A DNA stretch of 64,000 nt from an uncultured Candidatus Saccharibacteria bacterium (GTDB taxonomy: Bacteria > Patescibacteriota > Saccharimonadia > Saccharimonadales > Saccharimonadaceae). Position 1 is the first letter of the stretch. Each line of letters begins with the position of its first letter. The translations under genes were made by a program, and so were the position numbers. This document shows, one piece after another, positions 25,837-34,623 of this stretch. The stretch spans positions 1 to 64,000 of the forward strand of contig CALKQS010000014.1 of NCBI GenBank assembly GCA_937990725.1. Direction: 5' to 3'. The notes under the pieces are model-generated. The model searched no databases. It saw only the letters and a list, made by a program, of their open reading frames with translations, and was not told where the DNA came from.

Positions 25837-27111
25837 ATGAGGAGAATCGATATAATCAAGCGAGCAGGGCGCAACCTACGCCAAGCCAAGGCTCGCACAG
25901 CACTAACAGCACTGGCGATGTCGGTGGGAGCATTTACCATTGGTCTGGCGCTGATGCTAGGCAATGGCGGCCGGGCTTTCTTAACCTCGGTGATTGATAG
26001 TGCCGGTAGTGCCTCAACGGTGTATGTGACGCACGCCCGTGACGAAAAGAAATTACCTGAATATGGCAAAAATAAGGCGGTGAATGAGAGCGGCACCCTC
26101 GTGCTGAGCGATGATGATGTCGCCAAGCTCAGCAAGCTGGATCACGTCAAGACGGTGCGGCCGTACGCGAATGTGACCCAAGTGGTGCGCTATGTAGAGA
26201 GCCCGGCCAACCACAAGCGGTTGATTGCCTCGATTAACGTCAAAAATGAGGGCAAAACATCGAAGATTGTGGCCGGTGAGTTGACGAAGACTGATGATGG
26301 TACAGACCTCGTGCCTGGCCAAGCCATCCTTGCCAAGGAATATCTGGCTGACTTTGGCTTTGATTCGGCCCAGGATGCGGTCGGCAAGACGGTTACGCTC
26401 CATGCTCAGGGGCCGGGCGGGACGCATGATGCCCAGCTGACTATTGTGGCGGTCGAAACAGCCGGTATGGCCTCAATTGGCTACCAGCCTGGTGTGACGA
26501 TTGCGACTGATGATGCACTGCTTATCAACCAAAAGACCAAAGCTCCCGGCGCAGCTAACCAGTACCCAAGCGTCGTGATACGGGCAGACAGCGATGATCA
26601 TGCTGCTGCTGTGAAAGACGCCGTCGTGAAGCTCGGTGGTGGTACCTACCAAGCCCAGACGTTTACTGAAGCAAAGGAAGGTATGCTCAGTCTTATCAAT
26701 GGGGCGCAATATGCTCTGCTCGCCTTTGGTGCCCTTGCCTTGCTAGCTAGTATGTTTGGGATTATTAACACCATGTACATCTCGGTGCTGGAGCGGACGC
26801 AGCAGATTGGCCTCATGAAGGCGCTGGGGATGCGTAGCCGTGATGTTGGTAAACTCTTCCGCTACGAGGCTGCGTTGATCGGTGTCATCGGTGGTGCGAT
26901 TGGCGCGGGCGGGGCTAGCCTACTGAGCTTGCTCAATCCCTGGATTGTTGAGAAGCTCAAGTTTGAGGAGGGTATGCAGCTGCTTCTACCCGAAGCCTGG
27001 CAGATGGTTGCCCTCGTGGCACTACTGGCCATCCTCGGCATTATTGCCAGCTACTTACCAAGCCGCAAGGCAACCAAGCTTGACCCAATCGAGGCACTAA
27101 GGACAGAATAG
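25837..27111 (+). CDS. MacB/FtsX-type ABC transporter permease
   Basis: A 424-residue protein with one N-terminal helix (about 17-40), a large extracytoplasmic MacB_PCD-like domain (about 45-280) and three C-terminal helices with the FtsX domain (about 290-420), including VLERTQQIGLMKALGM. Such permeases do not move substrate through a channel but transmit ATPase motion to lipoprotein, peptide or cell-wall processes. CAGGAG lies 6 bases before the ATG. Its ATPase follows 15 bases downstream. Confidence 0.93.
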   Translation: MRRIDIIKRAGRNLRQAKARTALTALAMSVGAFTIGLALMLGNGGRAFLTSVIDSAGSASTVYVTHARDEKKLPEYGKNKAVNESGTLVLSDDDVAKLSKLDHVKTVRPYANVTQVVRYVESPANHKRLIASINVKNEGKTSKIVAGELTKTDDGTDLVPGQAILAKEYLADFGFDSAQDAVGKTVTLHAQGPGGTHDAQLTIVAVETAGMASIGYQPGVTIATDDALLINQKTKAPGAANQYPSVVIRADSDDHAAAVKDAVVKLGGGTYQAQTFTEAKEGMLSLINGAQYALLAFGALALLASMFGIINTMYISVLERTQQIGLMKALGMRSRDVGKLFRYEAALIGVIGGAIGAGGASLLSLLNPWIVEKLKFEEGMQLLLPEAWQMVALVALLAILGIIASYLPSRKATKLDPIEALRTE

Positions 27112-27126
27112 AATAAGGAGAAGGAC

Positions 27127-27825
27127 ATGATTGAACTACGGCATATTACCAAAACCTATGGCAAAAAGCACAACCAATTTAAGGCACTCAATGACATCAA
27201 CCTCACCATCCCCGGAGGTGCGAGCGTAGCCATCCTCGGCAAATCTGGCTCGGGTAAATCCACCCTGATGCACGCTATCTCTGGTCTCGACCGGCCACAG
27301 ACAGGGCAGGTGGTGATCGGCGGGCGAGATATCCTGCAGATGAAGCCGCGACAGGTTGATGCCTTCCGGGCACGGACGATTAGCTTTATCTTCCAGAGTT
27401 TCTTTGTGGAGGGCAACGATAGCGTGGTGAGCAACGTGATGCTACCGCTCGAGATCGCTGGTGTGCCGCGGGCGCAGCGTAGTGCCAAGGTGAACCAGGC
27501 ACTCGAGGCGGTCGGCTTGGCCAGCAAAAAGCACAATAAGGCCAAGGATTTGTCTGGTGGGCAGAAGCAGCGCCTGGCGATTGCCCGAGCGATTGTGGGC
27601 GAGCCGAAGATCCTGTTTGCCGATGAACCAACCGGCAACCTGGATAGCGAGACGGGCACCCAGATCGAAGAGCTGCTCTTTCGCCAGCAGCGTGAGCATG
27701 GCACAACGCTCATCATCGTGACGCACGATGCGGATCTGGCTAAGCAATGTGACTACCAAGTGGTGATCAAAGACGGGCGTGTCACACGCCATAACATCCC
27801 AGGGGGCACTGATGAATGCAACTGA
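27127..27825 (+). CDS. MacB/LolD-type ABC transporter ATPase
   Basis: A 232-residue ATPase with Walker A GKSGSGKST (about 38-46), signature LSGGQKQR, and Walker B ILFADEPTGNLDS, the last typical of the LolD/MacB/FtsE group. It pairs with the FtsX-type permease just upstream. Its last 14 bases overlap the PadR regulator gene. Confidence 0.95.
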   Translation: MIELRHITKTYGKKHNQFKALNDINLTIPGGASVAILGKSGSGKSTLMHAISGLDRPQTGQVVIGGRDILQMKPRQVDAFRARTISFIFQSFFVEGNDSVVSNVMLPLEIAGVPRAQRSAKVNQALEAVGLASKKHNKAKDLSGGQKQRLAIARAIVGEPKILFADEPTGNLDSETGTQIEELLFRQQREHGTTLIIVTHDADLAKQCDYQVVIKDGRVTRHNIPGGTDECN

Positions 27826-28141
27826 CTATGCCGAGGCGCTGACGACGCAGCTGCGCAAAGGCTTCTTATCGTACTGCGTGCTGGTGGTGTGTGCCAAGGA
27901 GCCACGCTATACCAGCGAGATCATCCAGCAGCTCCGTCAGGCTGACCTGATGGTGGTGGAGGGGACGATCTACCCATTGCTGAGTCGCTTGCAAAAGGAC
28001 GGGCTCTTGCAACACGAATGGAAAGAAAGTGAGCAAGGGCCACCGCGCAAATATTACACGGCCACACCATTTGGCGCAGAGGTAACCAAGCAGCTCAAAC
28101 ATAATATTGCGGCACTAAGTAGTACAATAGAGAAGTTGTAA
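27812..28141 (+). CDS. PadR-family transcriptional regulator
   Basis: A 109-residue winged-helix protein. YTSEIIQQLRQADLMVVEGT then IYPLLSRLQKDGLL is the PadR recognition helix and wing, and PPRKYYTATPFG is the family's second motif. ATG 27812 has AGGGGG 6 bases ahead and lies inside the end of the ATPase gene. It likely represses this operon through the TATAC palindrome at 25781. Confidence 0.93.
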   Translation: MNATDYAEALTTQLRKGFLSYCVLVVCAKEPRYTSEIIQQLRQADLMVVEGTIYPLLSRLQKDGLLQHEWKESEQGPPRKYYTATPFGAEVTKQLKHNIAALSSTIEKL

Positions 28142-28153
28142 GGAGGATATGCA

Positions 28154-29440
28154 ATGAAGGAAATTACCAATATCCACCTCGCCAAGACACCGTTTCGTGT
28201 TGAGGTTGAGGCGAAGCACGCGCTGGGAGAGTATCTGGCGTCGATTCAGCAGCGGATGCATGCCGAGCCAGAAGCAATGCGCGAGATCGAAGCGCGGATG
28301 GTCGAGCTGCTGGCCGAGCGCGGTGTGACGCGCGATGGTGTGGTGACTGCTGAGGATGTCACGGCGCTGCGCGGTCAGATGGGCGAACCTCGGGAGTTTG
28401 CCAGTGAAGCCGAGGCAGGAGACGACGATGCTGCGCTGCGAGATGCAGCTGAGGCAGCTCTCGCGGACGGGGCACCCAAGCAGCTGATGCGCGATACAGA
28501 TCATGCATTGATCGGTGGGGTGTGTGCCGGTGTAGCAGCGTACTTTGGGATTAGTCCGCTGTGGATTCGCCTGCTGGCGATCGTCTCACCTTTTATGACG
28601 TTTGGGACGGCGCTGCTCATCTATATCGTGATGTGGCTCTCCATTCCACCAGCGGTCACCGCGTCGGATAAGCTGCGCATGGTGGGCAAGCCAGTGACGT
28701 TTGATAGCTTAAAAAAAGCCGCTGCCGAGCCTGCCGGTGGTAGCCAAGCAGCTCAGACTGCTGCGAAGGTGCTGCGCATTATGATAGGCTGTGGGGTCTT
28801 GATGATGGCGCTGGGTGCACTCGTCGCGCTGATGGTCGGTGGTGTAATGAGCGCTACTATGGTCTCAAGCATGGGCGACTTTGCTGCGCAGAGCTGGCTG
28901 TGGCTGGCGTATGGCTGTGCAGTGCTCGGCGGCGTGGCGCTGACTGCTTTGCTCTCACTCGGTGCATGGAGTATCTTTGCCTGGCGGCTGAAGCGGCCAG
29001 TTGGTATTGCGATGCTAGCGATGCTCCTCGTTGGGGCGGTTGCTATCTCTGGCCTAGCGGTTGGTGGCATGAATGCGGGGATGAGTCTCGATCGCCAAAT
29101 GCGCGACGTGCAGCGCACCAAGGTAGTTGACGTCGCCGATGCCACCACAGTGCGTGTCGATGGGACAACTCGGGCGAGCTATGGTGGCTATGCCGAGAAG
29201 CCACGCGTTGAGGTAGATTACTTGCAGATGAAAGGTGTCAAAGAGCCGACAACAAAAATTACCAAAGAAGGTAACCGAGCTATTGTGACCGTGCAGCACG
29301 ATGCTTGCCGCGACCGGCACGACTTTTTCTCGACGTGTACCTACTCACCCAAGGACTATGTGAGCGTCCGGGTCTATGGGCCATCGCCGCAGACGATGGA
29401 GGCTGACCATCGCCCTGATGTGGTGACCGATCGGCCATAG
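28154..29440 (+). CDS. PspC-domain membrane protein with adhesin-like C-terminus
   Basis: A 428-residue protein. Residues 1-95 form a charged helical domain resembling those that accompany PadR regulators. Residues about 112-165 form a PspC domain (DHALIGGVCAGVAAYFGISP, then WIRLLAIV). Three further helices follow, and residues about 320-428 are extracytoplasmic and beta-rich, like DUF4097. AGGAGG lies 7 bases before the ATG. Its position after the PadR gene suggests that the operon senses or responds to envelope stress. Confidence 0.82.
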   Translation: MKEITNIHLAKTPFRVEVEAKHALGEYLASIQQRMHAEPEAMREIEARMVELLAERGVTRDGVVTAEDVTALRGQMGEPREFASEAEAGDDDAALRDAAEAALADGAPKQLMRDTDHALIGGVCAGVAAYFGISPLWIRLLAIVSPFMTFGTALLIYIVMWLSIPPAVTASDKLRMVGKPVTFDSLKKAAAEPAGGSQAAQTAAKVLRIMIGCGVLMMALGALVALMVGGVMSATMVSSMGDFAAQSWLWLAYGCAVLGGVALTALLSLGAWSIFAWRLKRPVGIAMLAMLLVGAVAISGLAVGGMNAGMSLDRQMRDVQRTKVVDVADATTVRVDGTTRASYGGYAEKPRVEVDYLQMKGVKEPTTKITKEGNRAIVTVQHDACRDRHDFFSTCTYSPKDYVSVRVYGPSPQTMEADHRPDVVTDRP

Positions 29441-29464
29441 GCTAGGGGTAGCTAGTGTCAATGT

Positions 29465-29492
29465 CAAAGACCCGCTTGCATGGCGGGTTTTT
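29465..29492 (+). terminator. Terminator of the ABC-PadR-PspC operon
   Basis: ACCCGC-N7-GCGGGT followed by TTTT, 25 bases after the PspC gene. Confidence 0.85.
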
Positions 29493-29570
29493 GCGTTTTT
29501 GCTTGCGGGGAGGCGGAGCGTGAGAGGTGGGCTATAGCATGGTTGGTATGGCGATTTATCTCACCTTTGC

Positions 29571-29576
29571 TATACT
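29571..29576 (+). promoter_or_regulatory. -10 box, leaderless start of phosphotransferase gene
   Basis: TATACT preceded by TTTGC, then 6 bases and ATG at 29583. No SD. Confidence 0.6.
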
Positions 29577-29582
29577 AGAGGT

Positions 29583-30593
29583 ATGAGTCAGTCGTCGTCT
29601 CCCCAGGTTTTGAGCCCATCGGCGCTTGCGATGGTAGCGCAGCGCTGTAAGGTGGCGCGTGATCAGGTGCGGGTGGTGCCGATTGAGGGCGCGTCAACCG
29701 GGTGCCGACGAGCTGTTGCACTGGCTGGGACGCAGGCGGTGTTTGTCAAGGAAGCTGATCCAGAAGCTTCGAACCACGCTGCGCTGGCAGCAACCCTTGG
29801 CAAAGACTATGCCGTCATCCGGGCGTTGCAACAGGCTAATTCGCCTCTGGTGACGGAGTTTGTTCAGTATGATGATGAGCGGGTGATCATGCTGAGCCAG
29901 GCGTATATTGCTAAGGATGGCTGGCAGTGGCAGCCGCCTGATGCGGCGGATACGCCGGCGAGCCAGCGCTATATAGCGGCGGTGCTGCGGGCGATTACTC
30001 AGCTTGAGCAGACGCAGCTGCCCAAGGCGGCGGCTGAGACGCTTGGGCTGCATGCTACGGCGTTTGACCGAGTGGTGCAGTGCCAGGGGCTTCGGTTACT
30101 TTGCGATGATGCGACGCGGCGTGAGGAGATCCAGCAGACGTACCGCTCCTGGGCTGAGCAAGCCAGTAAGCCAGTGATTCGCCGGCGCTACGAGCAGTTT
30201 TGCGCCGTGCTTGATAATACCGAGCGCTTAGCTGATCTCGCGACATTGGCTCAGCAGGTGGCTGACCAGCCGTGTGATCGGTTGAGTCATGGCGATGTGC
30301 GGAGTGAGACGGTTGCCTACCATACTGCTCAAGATAAAGTGAAGCTGATTGATTGGCAGTGGGCAGCCTATGTGCCAAGGCGGTGGAGTGCAACCGAGTT
30401 CTTGCTCGATATGGCGCGCCGCGGCTACGATGTGCAGGCCTGGCAGGCTGAGCTGAACCGGCCGCTGCTTGCTGGCCTAGTAGGGTATTATGCCGTGTGC
30501 AGCGCCCAGCCCGCTCCTGAGGCAGCTCAGGCAGTGCGGCGGCTCCAGGCGTATATGGCGGCCACGGCGTATGATATGCTGGGCTATGAGTAG
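29583..30593 (+). CDS. Aminoglycoside/choline-kinase-like phosphotransferase
   Basis: A 336-residue APH-fold protein. LSHGDVRSET (about residues 237-246) has the catalytic Asp of the Brenner motif, and LIDWQWAAYVPR (about 257-268) has the metal-binding Asp. The substrate is unknown; the fold covers antibiotic, choline, homoserine and sugar kinases. Rich in Gln and Ala. It stands alone with its own leaderless promoter. Confidence 0.75.
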   Translation: MSQSSSPQVLSPSALAMVAQRCKVARDQVRVVPIEGASTGCRRAVALAGTQAVFVKEADPEASNHAALAATLGKDYAVIRALQQANSPLVTEFVQYDDERVIMLSQAYIAKDGWQWQPPDAADTPASQRYIAAVLRAITQLEQTQLPKAAAETLGLHATAFDRVVQCQGLRLLCDDATRREEIQQTYRSWAEQASKPVIRRRYEQFCAVLDNTERLADLATLAQQVADQPCDRLSHGDVRSETVAYHTAQDKVKLIDWQWAAYVPRRWSATEFLLDMARRGYDVQAWQAELNRPLLAGLVGYYAVCSAQPAPEAAQAVRRLQAYMAATAYDMLGYE

Positions 30594-30758
30594 CTGACTG
30601 GTTGATGGATGCTGAGTTGGTTACGACGAAAGTACTTATACGCGTCTAATTTTAGAGTAGCGCATTAACATGCGTCAAACACATGTAATTCTCCAGAAGA
30701 TAGCAGATGAATGTTTTTCTACAGCAGGTGTATAACACCAGTTTTATACAATAATGCA

Positions 30759-31994
30759 TCATTGATATGAGCGTAAAACTACCTTGAGAGTATGTTTCTT
30801 ACCAACACGCAAAATGTCACCGTTAGTAAGTGGTGTATCTTCGCTGGAAATTTTGGAGTCATTGATCTTCACGGCATTTTGCTTGATGAGCCGTCTGGCC
30901 TCGCTGCGACTTTTTGTGATGCTAAGTCGAACAATGATATCGATAATTGACTCATGGGCATCTACCTGAATGACGTCAATATCCTTAGCAAGATTCTTCT
31001 GACTCACCTCAGAGACCCATTGCTGCTCGGCATCAACGGCGGCGCTCGCTCCGTGGTACATTGACACTATCTCTCGAGCAAGATCCTTTTTGATATCGCG
31101 TGGGTTTTCTCCGTCGTTGAGTCGATTTTTAATTACAGCAATCTCACTCATAGGCAGGCGCGTACAATCCACAAAACACTGGTAAATACCCGCATCCGCC
31201 AGCTGCATGATTTTAAAGAACATATCTTTGGCATTTAGATTGAGACCCACACCGGTGCCAAGGCTTTTGCTCATTAATTTTTCGCCGGTTTCTGGGTTTT
31301 CGAGCAGTGTGGTTGTAATGACAAACTTTTCTTTCTGCTTGTAGCGCTTGAGCAATGTACGGCCAGCCAGCATATTGAATGTTTGGTCGGTGCCACCAAT
31401 CTCCACATCAACATCCATTGCTACAGAATCGTAACCCTGCATCAGCGGATAGAAGAACTCATGGACGAAGAGTGGCTTCTCAGCAGCGACTCGTTTTTTG
31501 AACGCATCGCGCTCGAGCATCTGCTGCACGGTAAAGTTGGAGGCAAGCTCCACAGAATCTTCAAATGTTAGCTTGGAGAGCCACTCCGAATTAAACTGGA
31601 ATTCTATCGGGTTGTCGATATCGTTAAAGTCTAGAATCTTGCCAATTTGTGCCTTAAATGTCTGCAGGTTCTCCAGCACTTGTTCGCGTGTTAGCTGCAC
31701 ACGCATCGAAGTTTTATCGCTCGGATCACCGATCATCGCGGTAAAGTCGCCAATTAGCACAATAATCCGGTGGCCAAGAGCGTGGAACCGTTCGAGTATC
31801 AGATAATTTGTTGAGTGCCCAAGATGAACGTAGTTCGCAGTTGGGTCAATACCAAGATAGAATGTGAGGCGGCGGCCACTTTGTAGCTCCTTTTTGAGAC
31901 TATCTTTGCTCGGAAGAATTTCGGCAACTGAGCGAGATAGCGCCTCATCAATCAAGTGTTCGTCGGTAATAACGTGGTGCGCTTGAGTATTCAT
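30759..31994 (-). CDS. tyrS: Tyrosyl-tRNA synthetase
   Basis: A 411-residue class I synthetase that charges tRNA-Tyr. The HIGH motif is HLGH (57-60) and the KMSKS loop is KLMSKS (about 239-244). A C-terminal S4-like RNA-binding domain (about 345-411) contains SRSEARRLIKQNAVKIND. Length and order fit the bacterial TyrS form that lacks an extended linker. Confidence 0.96.
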   Translation of the reverse strand: MNTQAHHVITDEHLIDEALSRSVAEILPSKDSLKKELQSGRRLTFYLGIDPTANYVHLGHSTNYLILERFHALGHRIIVLIGDFTAMIGDPSDKTSMRVQLTREQVLENLQTFKAQIGKILDFNDIDNPIEFQFNSEWLSKLTFEDSVELASNFTVQQMLERDAFKKRVAAEKPLFVHEFFYPLMQGYDSVAMDVDVEIGGTDQTFNMLAGRTLLKRYKQKEKFVITTTLLENPETGEKLMSKSLGTGVGLNLNAKDMFFKIMQLADAGIYQCFVDCTRLPMSEIAVIKNRLNDGENPRDIKKDLAREIVSMYHGASAAVDAEQQWVSEVSQKNLAKDIDVIQVDAHESIIDIIVRLSITKSRSEARRLIKQNAVKINDSKISSEDTPLTNGDILRVGKKHTLKVVLRSYQ

Positions 31995-32001
31995 GTATAG
32001 T

Positions 32002-32007
32002 ATTTTA
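32002..32007 (-). promoter_or_regulatory. Probable -10 box of tyrS
   Basis: TAAAAT on the minus strand, 7 bases before the ATG at 31994. An overlapping AATACT is an alternative. No SD. Confidence 0.4.
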
Positions 32008-32202
32008 CTACATACGAGAAGAGATAAAAACTAACACGTCTGAGCTCACTTGTCGTGTGCCGCTGGAGTCCTATGATGTACGGTGTATCACAATTTGAAA
32101 GGGAACTGCGAGTGTGTAAATGTCTTGTTTATACATAGATGTATGACACCGCTTATACTACTTATGCTACAGTTGATGGTAGTGCTAGATCTGAAGATAC
32201 AC

Positions 32203-32208
32203 TACAAT
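32203..32208 (+). promoter_or_regulatory. -10 box, leaderless start of Nudix gene
   Basis: TACAAT, then 6 bases and ATG at 32215. No SD. Confidence 0.55.
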
Positions 32209-32214
32209 AATACT

Positions 32215-32751
32215 ATGAATCAAGAATGGAACGTTATAAGTCAAAAGAAGTTAGTCGACTCACCGTGGTACAAGCTCAATATTGAAACCGTCAGGCTCCC
32301 GTCTGGCAAAGTCCTCGATGATTATTACGTGCGAGAGGGTATGAACGCCGTTTTGATCGTTCCACGCACTCATGAAGGCAAATTTTTACTGGTGCGTCAG
32401 TATAAACACGGAGCGCAGCAAAGTGTTATAGAATTTCCTGCGGGTAAGATTGATGCGGGTGAATCTGCTTTAATTGCTGCAAAAAGGGAATTATACGAAG
32501 AGACTGGAGGCACCTCCAGTCTCTTTGTAGAGGGACCTACATTTTTTGAGGACCCTACGAATAGCCGTGTCAAGATAGCGATCGTCTTTGCTGATAATGT
32601 CACTATAAAGCATAGGCAACATCTTGACGATAATGAGGATATTGAAGTAATACAGCCAACAACTGACGAGCTACGAACTATGCTCATGAACAATGATCTA
32701 TCTGTGGCAGCATCCGTAGCAGCAGGTTGGATAGCGCTAGAAGGGAGATGA
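32215..32751 (+). CDS. Nudix hydrolase, ADP-ribose pyrophosphatase-like
   Basis: A 178-residue protein with the layout of NudF/ADPRase enzymes: LLVRQYKHGAQQSVIEFPAG then the Nudix box at residues 77-98 (Gly77, Glu83, Arg91-Glu92, Glu95-Glu96). It probably splits ADP-ribose or a related sugar nucleotide to AMP and a sugar phosphate. The open frame begins further upstream, but the TACAAT box 6 bases before ATG 32215 and the family start decide for this Met. Confidence 0.85.
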   Translation: MNQEWNVISQKKLVDSPWYKLNIETVRLPSGKVLDDYYVREGMNAVLIVPRTHEGKFLLVRQYKHGAQQSVIEFPAGKIDAGESALIAAKRELYEETGGTSSLFVEGPTFFEDPTNSRVKIAIVFADNVTIKHRQHLDDNEDIEVIQPTTDELRTMLMNNDLSVAASVAAGWIALEGR

Positions 32752-32964
32752 TAACATGAAGAGACATAAGTCCGGGACAGCAAACCAGGTATTGAAAAAG
32801 CAAACTGATGATTGAGGTGATTGATAAGGAATGATGAGTGGGATAGAGACTGTTCGTCAATGTGGCATCTAGACAGATATAGCTCATAAAAGGGAAGATT
32901 AGAAGTTCTATATTTGTGCTAGAATAGTCACTGAGTAGAAAGTAGGGGGGTGAGGGTAGAAAAT

Positions 32965-33726
32965 ATGCGCAAGAAGAAACTAAGTGACAACGGCACACTA
33001 AGCCTTCGCACTATCATCTTCCGCGGTATCCTCTACGTCATCATTATTCCAACGACTGTTATGCTTCTCCTCGTTGGTGGATTCTATCTCAAATTATGTG
33101 CTGAAGCTAGCCAAGCTCAAGCAGCAATGAAAACATATCTACATAGTAAATATGGTGAAGAATTTATCGTCGAACGACCAAAAAAGAATGGAAGTGGGCT
33201 TGGTGTAGAAGGGTGGTTTGAAGCAACAGCCTACCCGAAGAATCATACAGACATCCGCTTCATTGTTATGCTGTCATCCTCAGGGAAGCATGATGGCTAT
33301 GCTGGTGCTGTATGGTCAAAAGAAGAGACTGATCGACTCAAACCTATTATTCAGCGTATCTTTAGTAAAGATGTAGTGTATAGTGTAACCATCCAATCGT
33401 CTATGACGCTACAAACGAAAGATATACAAGTTGATGGTGTAATACCACATTTTACACAAGCGGCAGCGCAATATAAGCAGCAAATTCCATATAATATCAC
33501 TATTCAAAAAACACACCAAACACGAGAATATCAGGAAAAAATGCGCATCGTCGATAATCTTAAAGAGCTTGCAAAGGATCTGCCAGATACCGTTGACACT
33601 ACTATTCGCTACCAAGCGCAAACATCTGGAGGTAAGAAGTTTGATTTGGATATAACAATCATGGCATTAAAATCCACACCACAAGAAACATTAGTCACAA
33701 TGTTTCAAGAAAAGGAGAGTCTGTAA
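32965..33726 (+). CDS. Membrane-anchored extracytoplasmic protein, copy 1 (paralog of 33871)
   Basis: A 253-residue protein: basic N-terminus, one membrane helix (about 25-48), then an extracytoplasmic part with YLHSKYGEEFIVE and GSGLGVEGWFEATAYPK. The second copy downstream repeats this pattern (KYGQEFIVE, GAGLGVDG, DAYAK). The YG-EF-V motif recalls small Firmicutes lipoproteins, but no function can be assigned. Two bases after its stop begins a 49-codon fragment matching the start of the RTX lipase. Because each copy precedes a lipase start, an immunity, chaperone or export partner role is plausible. Confidence 0.7.
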   Translation: MRKKKLSDNGTLSLRTIIFRGILYVIIIPTTVMLLLVGGFYLKLCAEASQAQAAMKTYLHSKYGEEFIVERPKKNGSGLGVEGWFEATAYPKNHTDIRFIVMLSSSGKHDGYAGAVWSKEETDRLKPIIQRIFSKDVVYSVTIQSSMTLQTKDIQVDGVIPHFTQAAAQYKQQIPYNITIQKTHQTREYQEKMRIVDNLKELAKDLPDTVDTTIRYQAQTSGGKKFDLDITIMALKSTPQETLVTMFQEKESL

Positions 33727-33728
33727 AT

Positions 33729-33878
33729 ATGAGCATAACAATAGAGCAGTATCTTGCACTAAGTGCACTTGCCTATAAAAATACAACCTTCAAAAGAATA
33801 GCTAGAGAGATCTATAATTATGCTATTAGTAGTCGTGTAGCTAGAGATAGGAATTCTGAGAGTAGAAGACATGCATAA
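33729..33878 (+). pseudogene. N-terminal fragment of a second lipase gene
   Basis: A 49-codon frame starting MSITIEQYLALSALAYKN, clearly related to the start of the downstream lipase gene (MKIEQYLALSILSYS). It then diverges and stops, overlapping the start of the second membrane-protein copy. It is best explained as the stump of a duplicated lipase gene lost by deletion. Confidence 0.65.
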
Positions 33879-34623
33879 GAAAAAAACAAGTGATAACATC
33901 AAACTAAGCTTTCGCACCATCCTCTTCCGTGGTGTTCTCTATGTGATTAGCATTCCGACAGTTGTCATGTTGGTAATATTTGGTATATTCTACACAAAAT
34001 CTACTATTGATGATCATATTGCTCAATCACATATGCGGTCATACCTCAAACGTAAGTATGGCCAAGAATTTATAGTAGAGAATTATCGAATCGAGGGAGC
34101 TGGCCTTGGAGTAGATGGTGTTGCTAAGGCTGATGCGTACGCTAAAAGTGACCACACGATTCGATTTATGGTGAAGGGTTTTCCGGGGGACAGTCCATAC
34201 AGTAATAACTATTGGGATGGATACCCCGATATGATATGGGCAAAACACCTCAAAAAGGATGTTGATCCTATGATAAAAAACGTATTTGGTGCCGACACAT
34301 CACTCGCATCAATAGAAGTTTACAGTATACCTGCAGTGAACCAAAGGATAGGAAAAAAGATACCATTGTATCGTGATGCCTTTCAGCGATTTGGTAAAGA
34401 TATACATATCGCTGTGCGTATAAAGAGTAGGGTTGTTTATAATGATGTAGCCGCACAGATATACCAGATAATCGTCAAGCTGCGAGAGCTTAGTGTGTCG
34501 CTATCCATTAATTATGAGAACCCCACAATATATGTTGCATTAGTCGGAGAAACAAGTATGCGCGGTATACACTCACCGCAGGATGTAGGGAAATATATCG
34601 AAATGAAGGAGAAAAAGCTATGA
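33871..34623 (+). CDS. Membrane-anchored extracytoplasmic protein, copy 2
   Basis: A 250-residue paralog of the gene at 32965, with the same order: basic tail (MHKKKTSDN), one membrane helix (about 20-43), then YLKRKYGQEFIVE and GAGLGVDGVAKADAYAK. Its TGA overlaps the ATG of the lipase gene (ATGA at 34620-34623), so the two are translationally coupled. That coupling, and the duplication together with a lipase stump, suggest it works with or protects against the lipase. No known domain is certain. Confidence 0.72.
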   Translation: MHKKKTSDNIKLSFRTILFRGVLYVISIPTVVMLVIFGIFYTKSTIDDHIAQSHMRSYLKRKYGQEFIVENYRIEGAGLGVDGVAKADAYAKSDHTIRFMVKGFPGDSPYSNNYWDGYPDMIWAKHLKKDVDPMIKNVFGADTSLASIEVYSIPAVNQRIGKKIPLYRDAFQRFGKDIHIAVRIKSRVVYNDVAAQIYQIIVKLRELSVSLSINYENPTIYVALVGETSMRGIHSPQDVGKYIEMKEKKL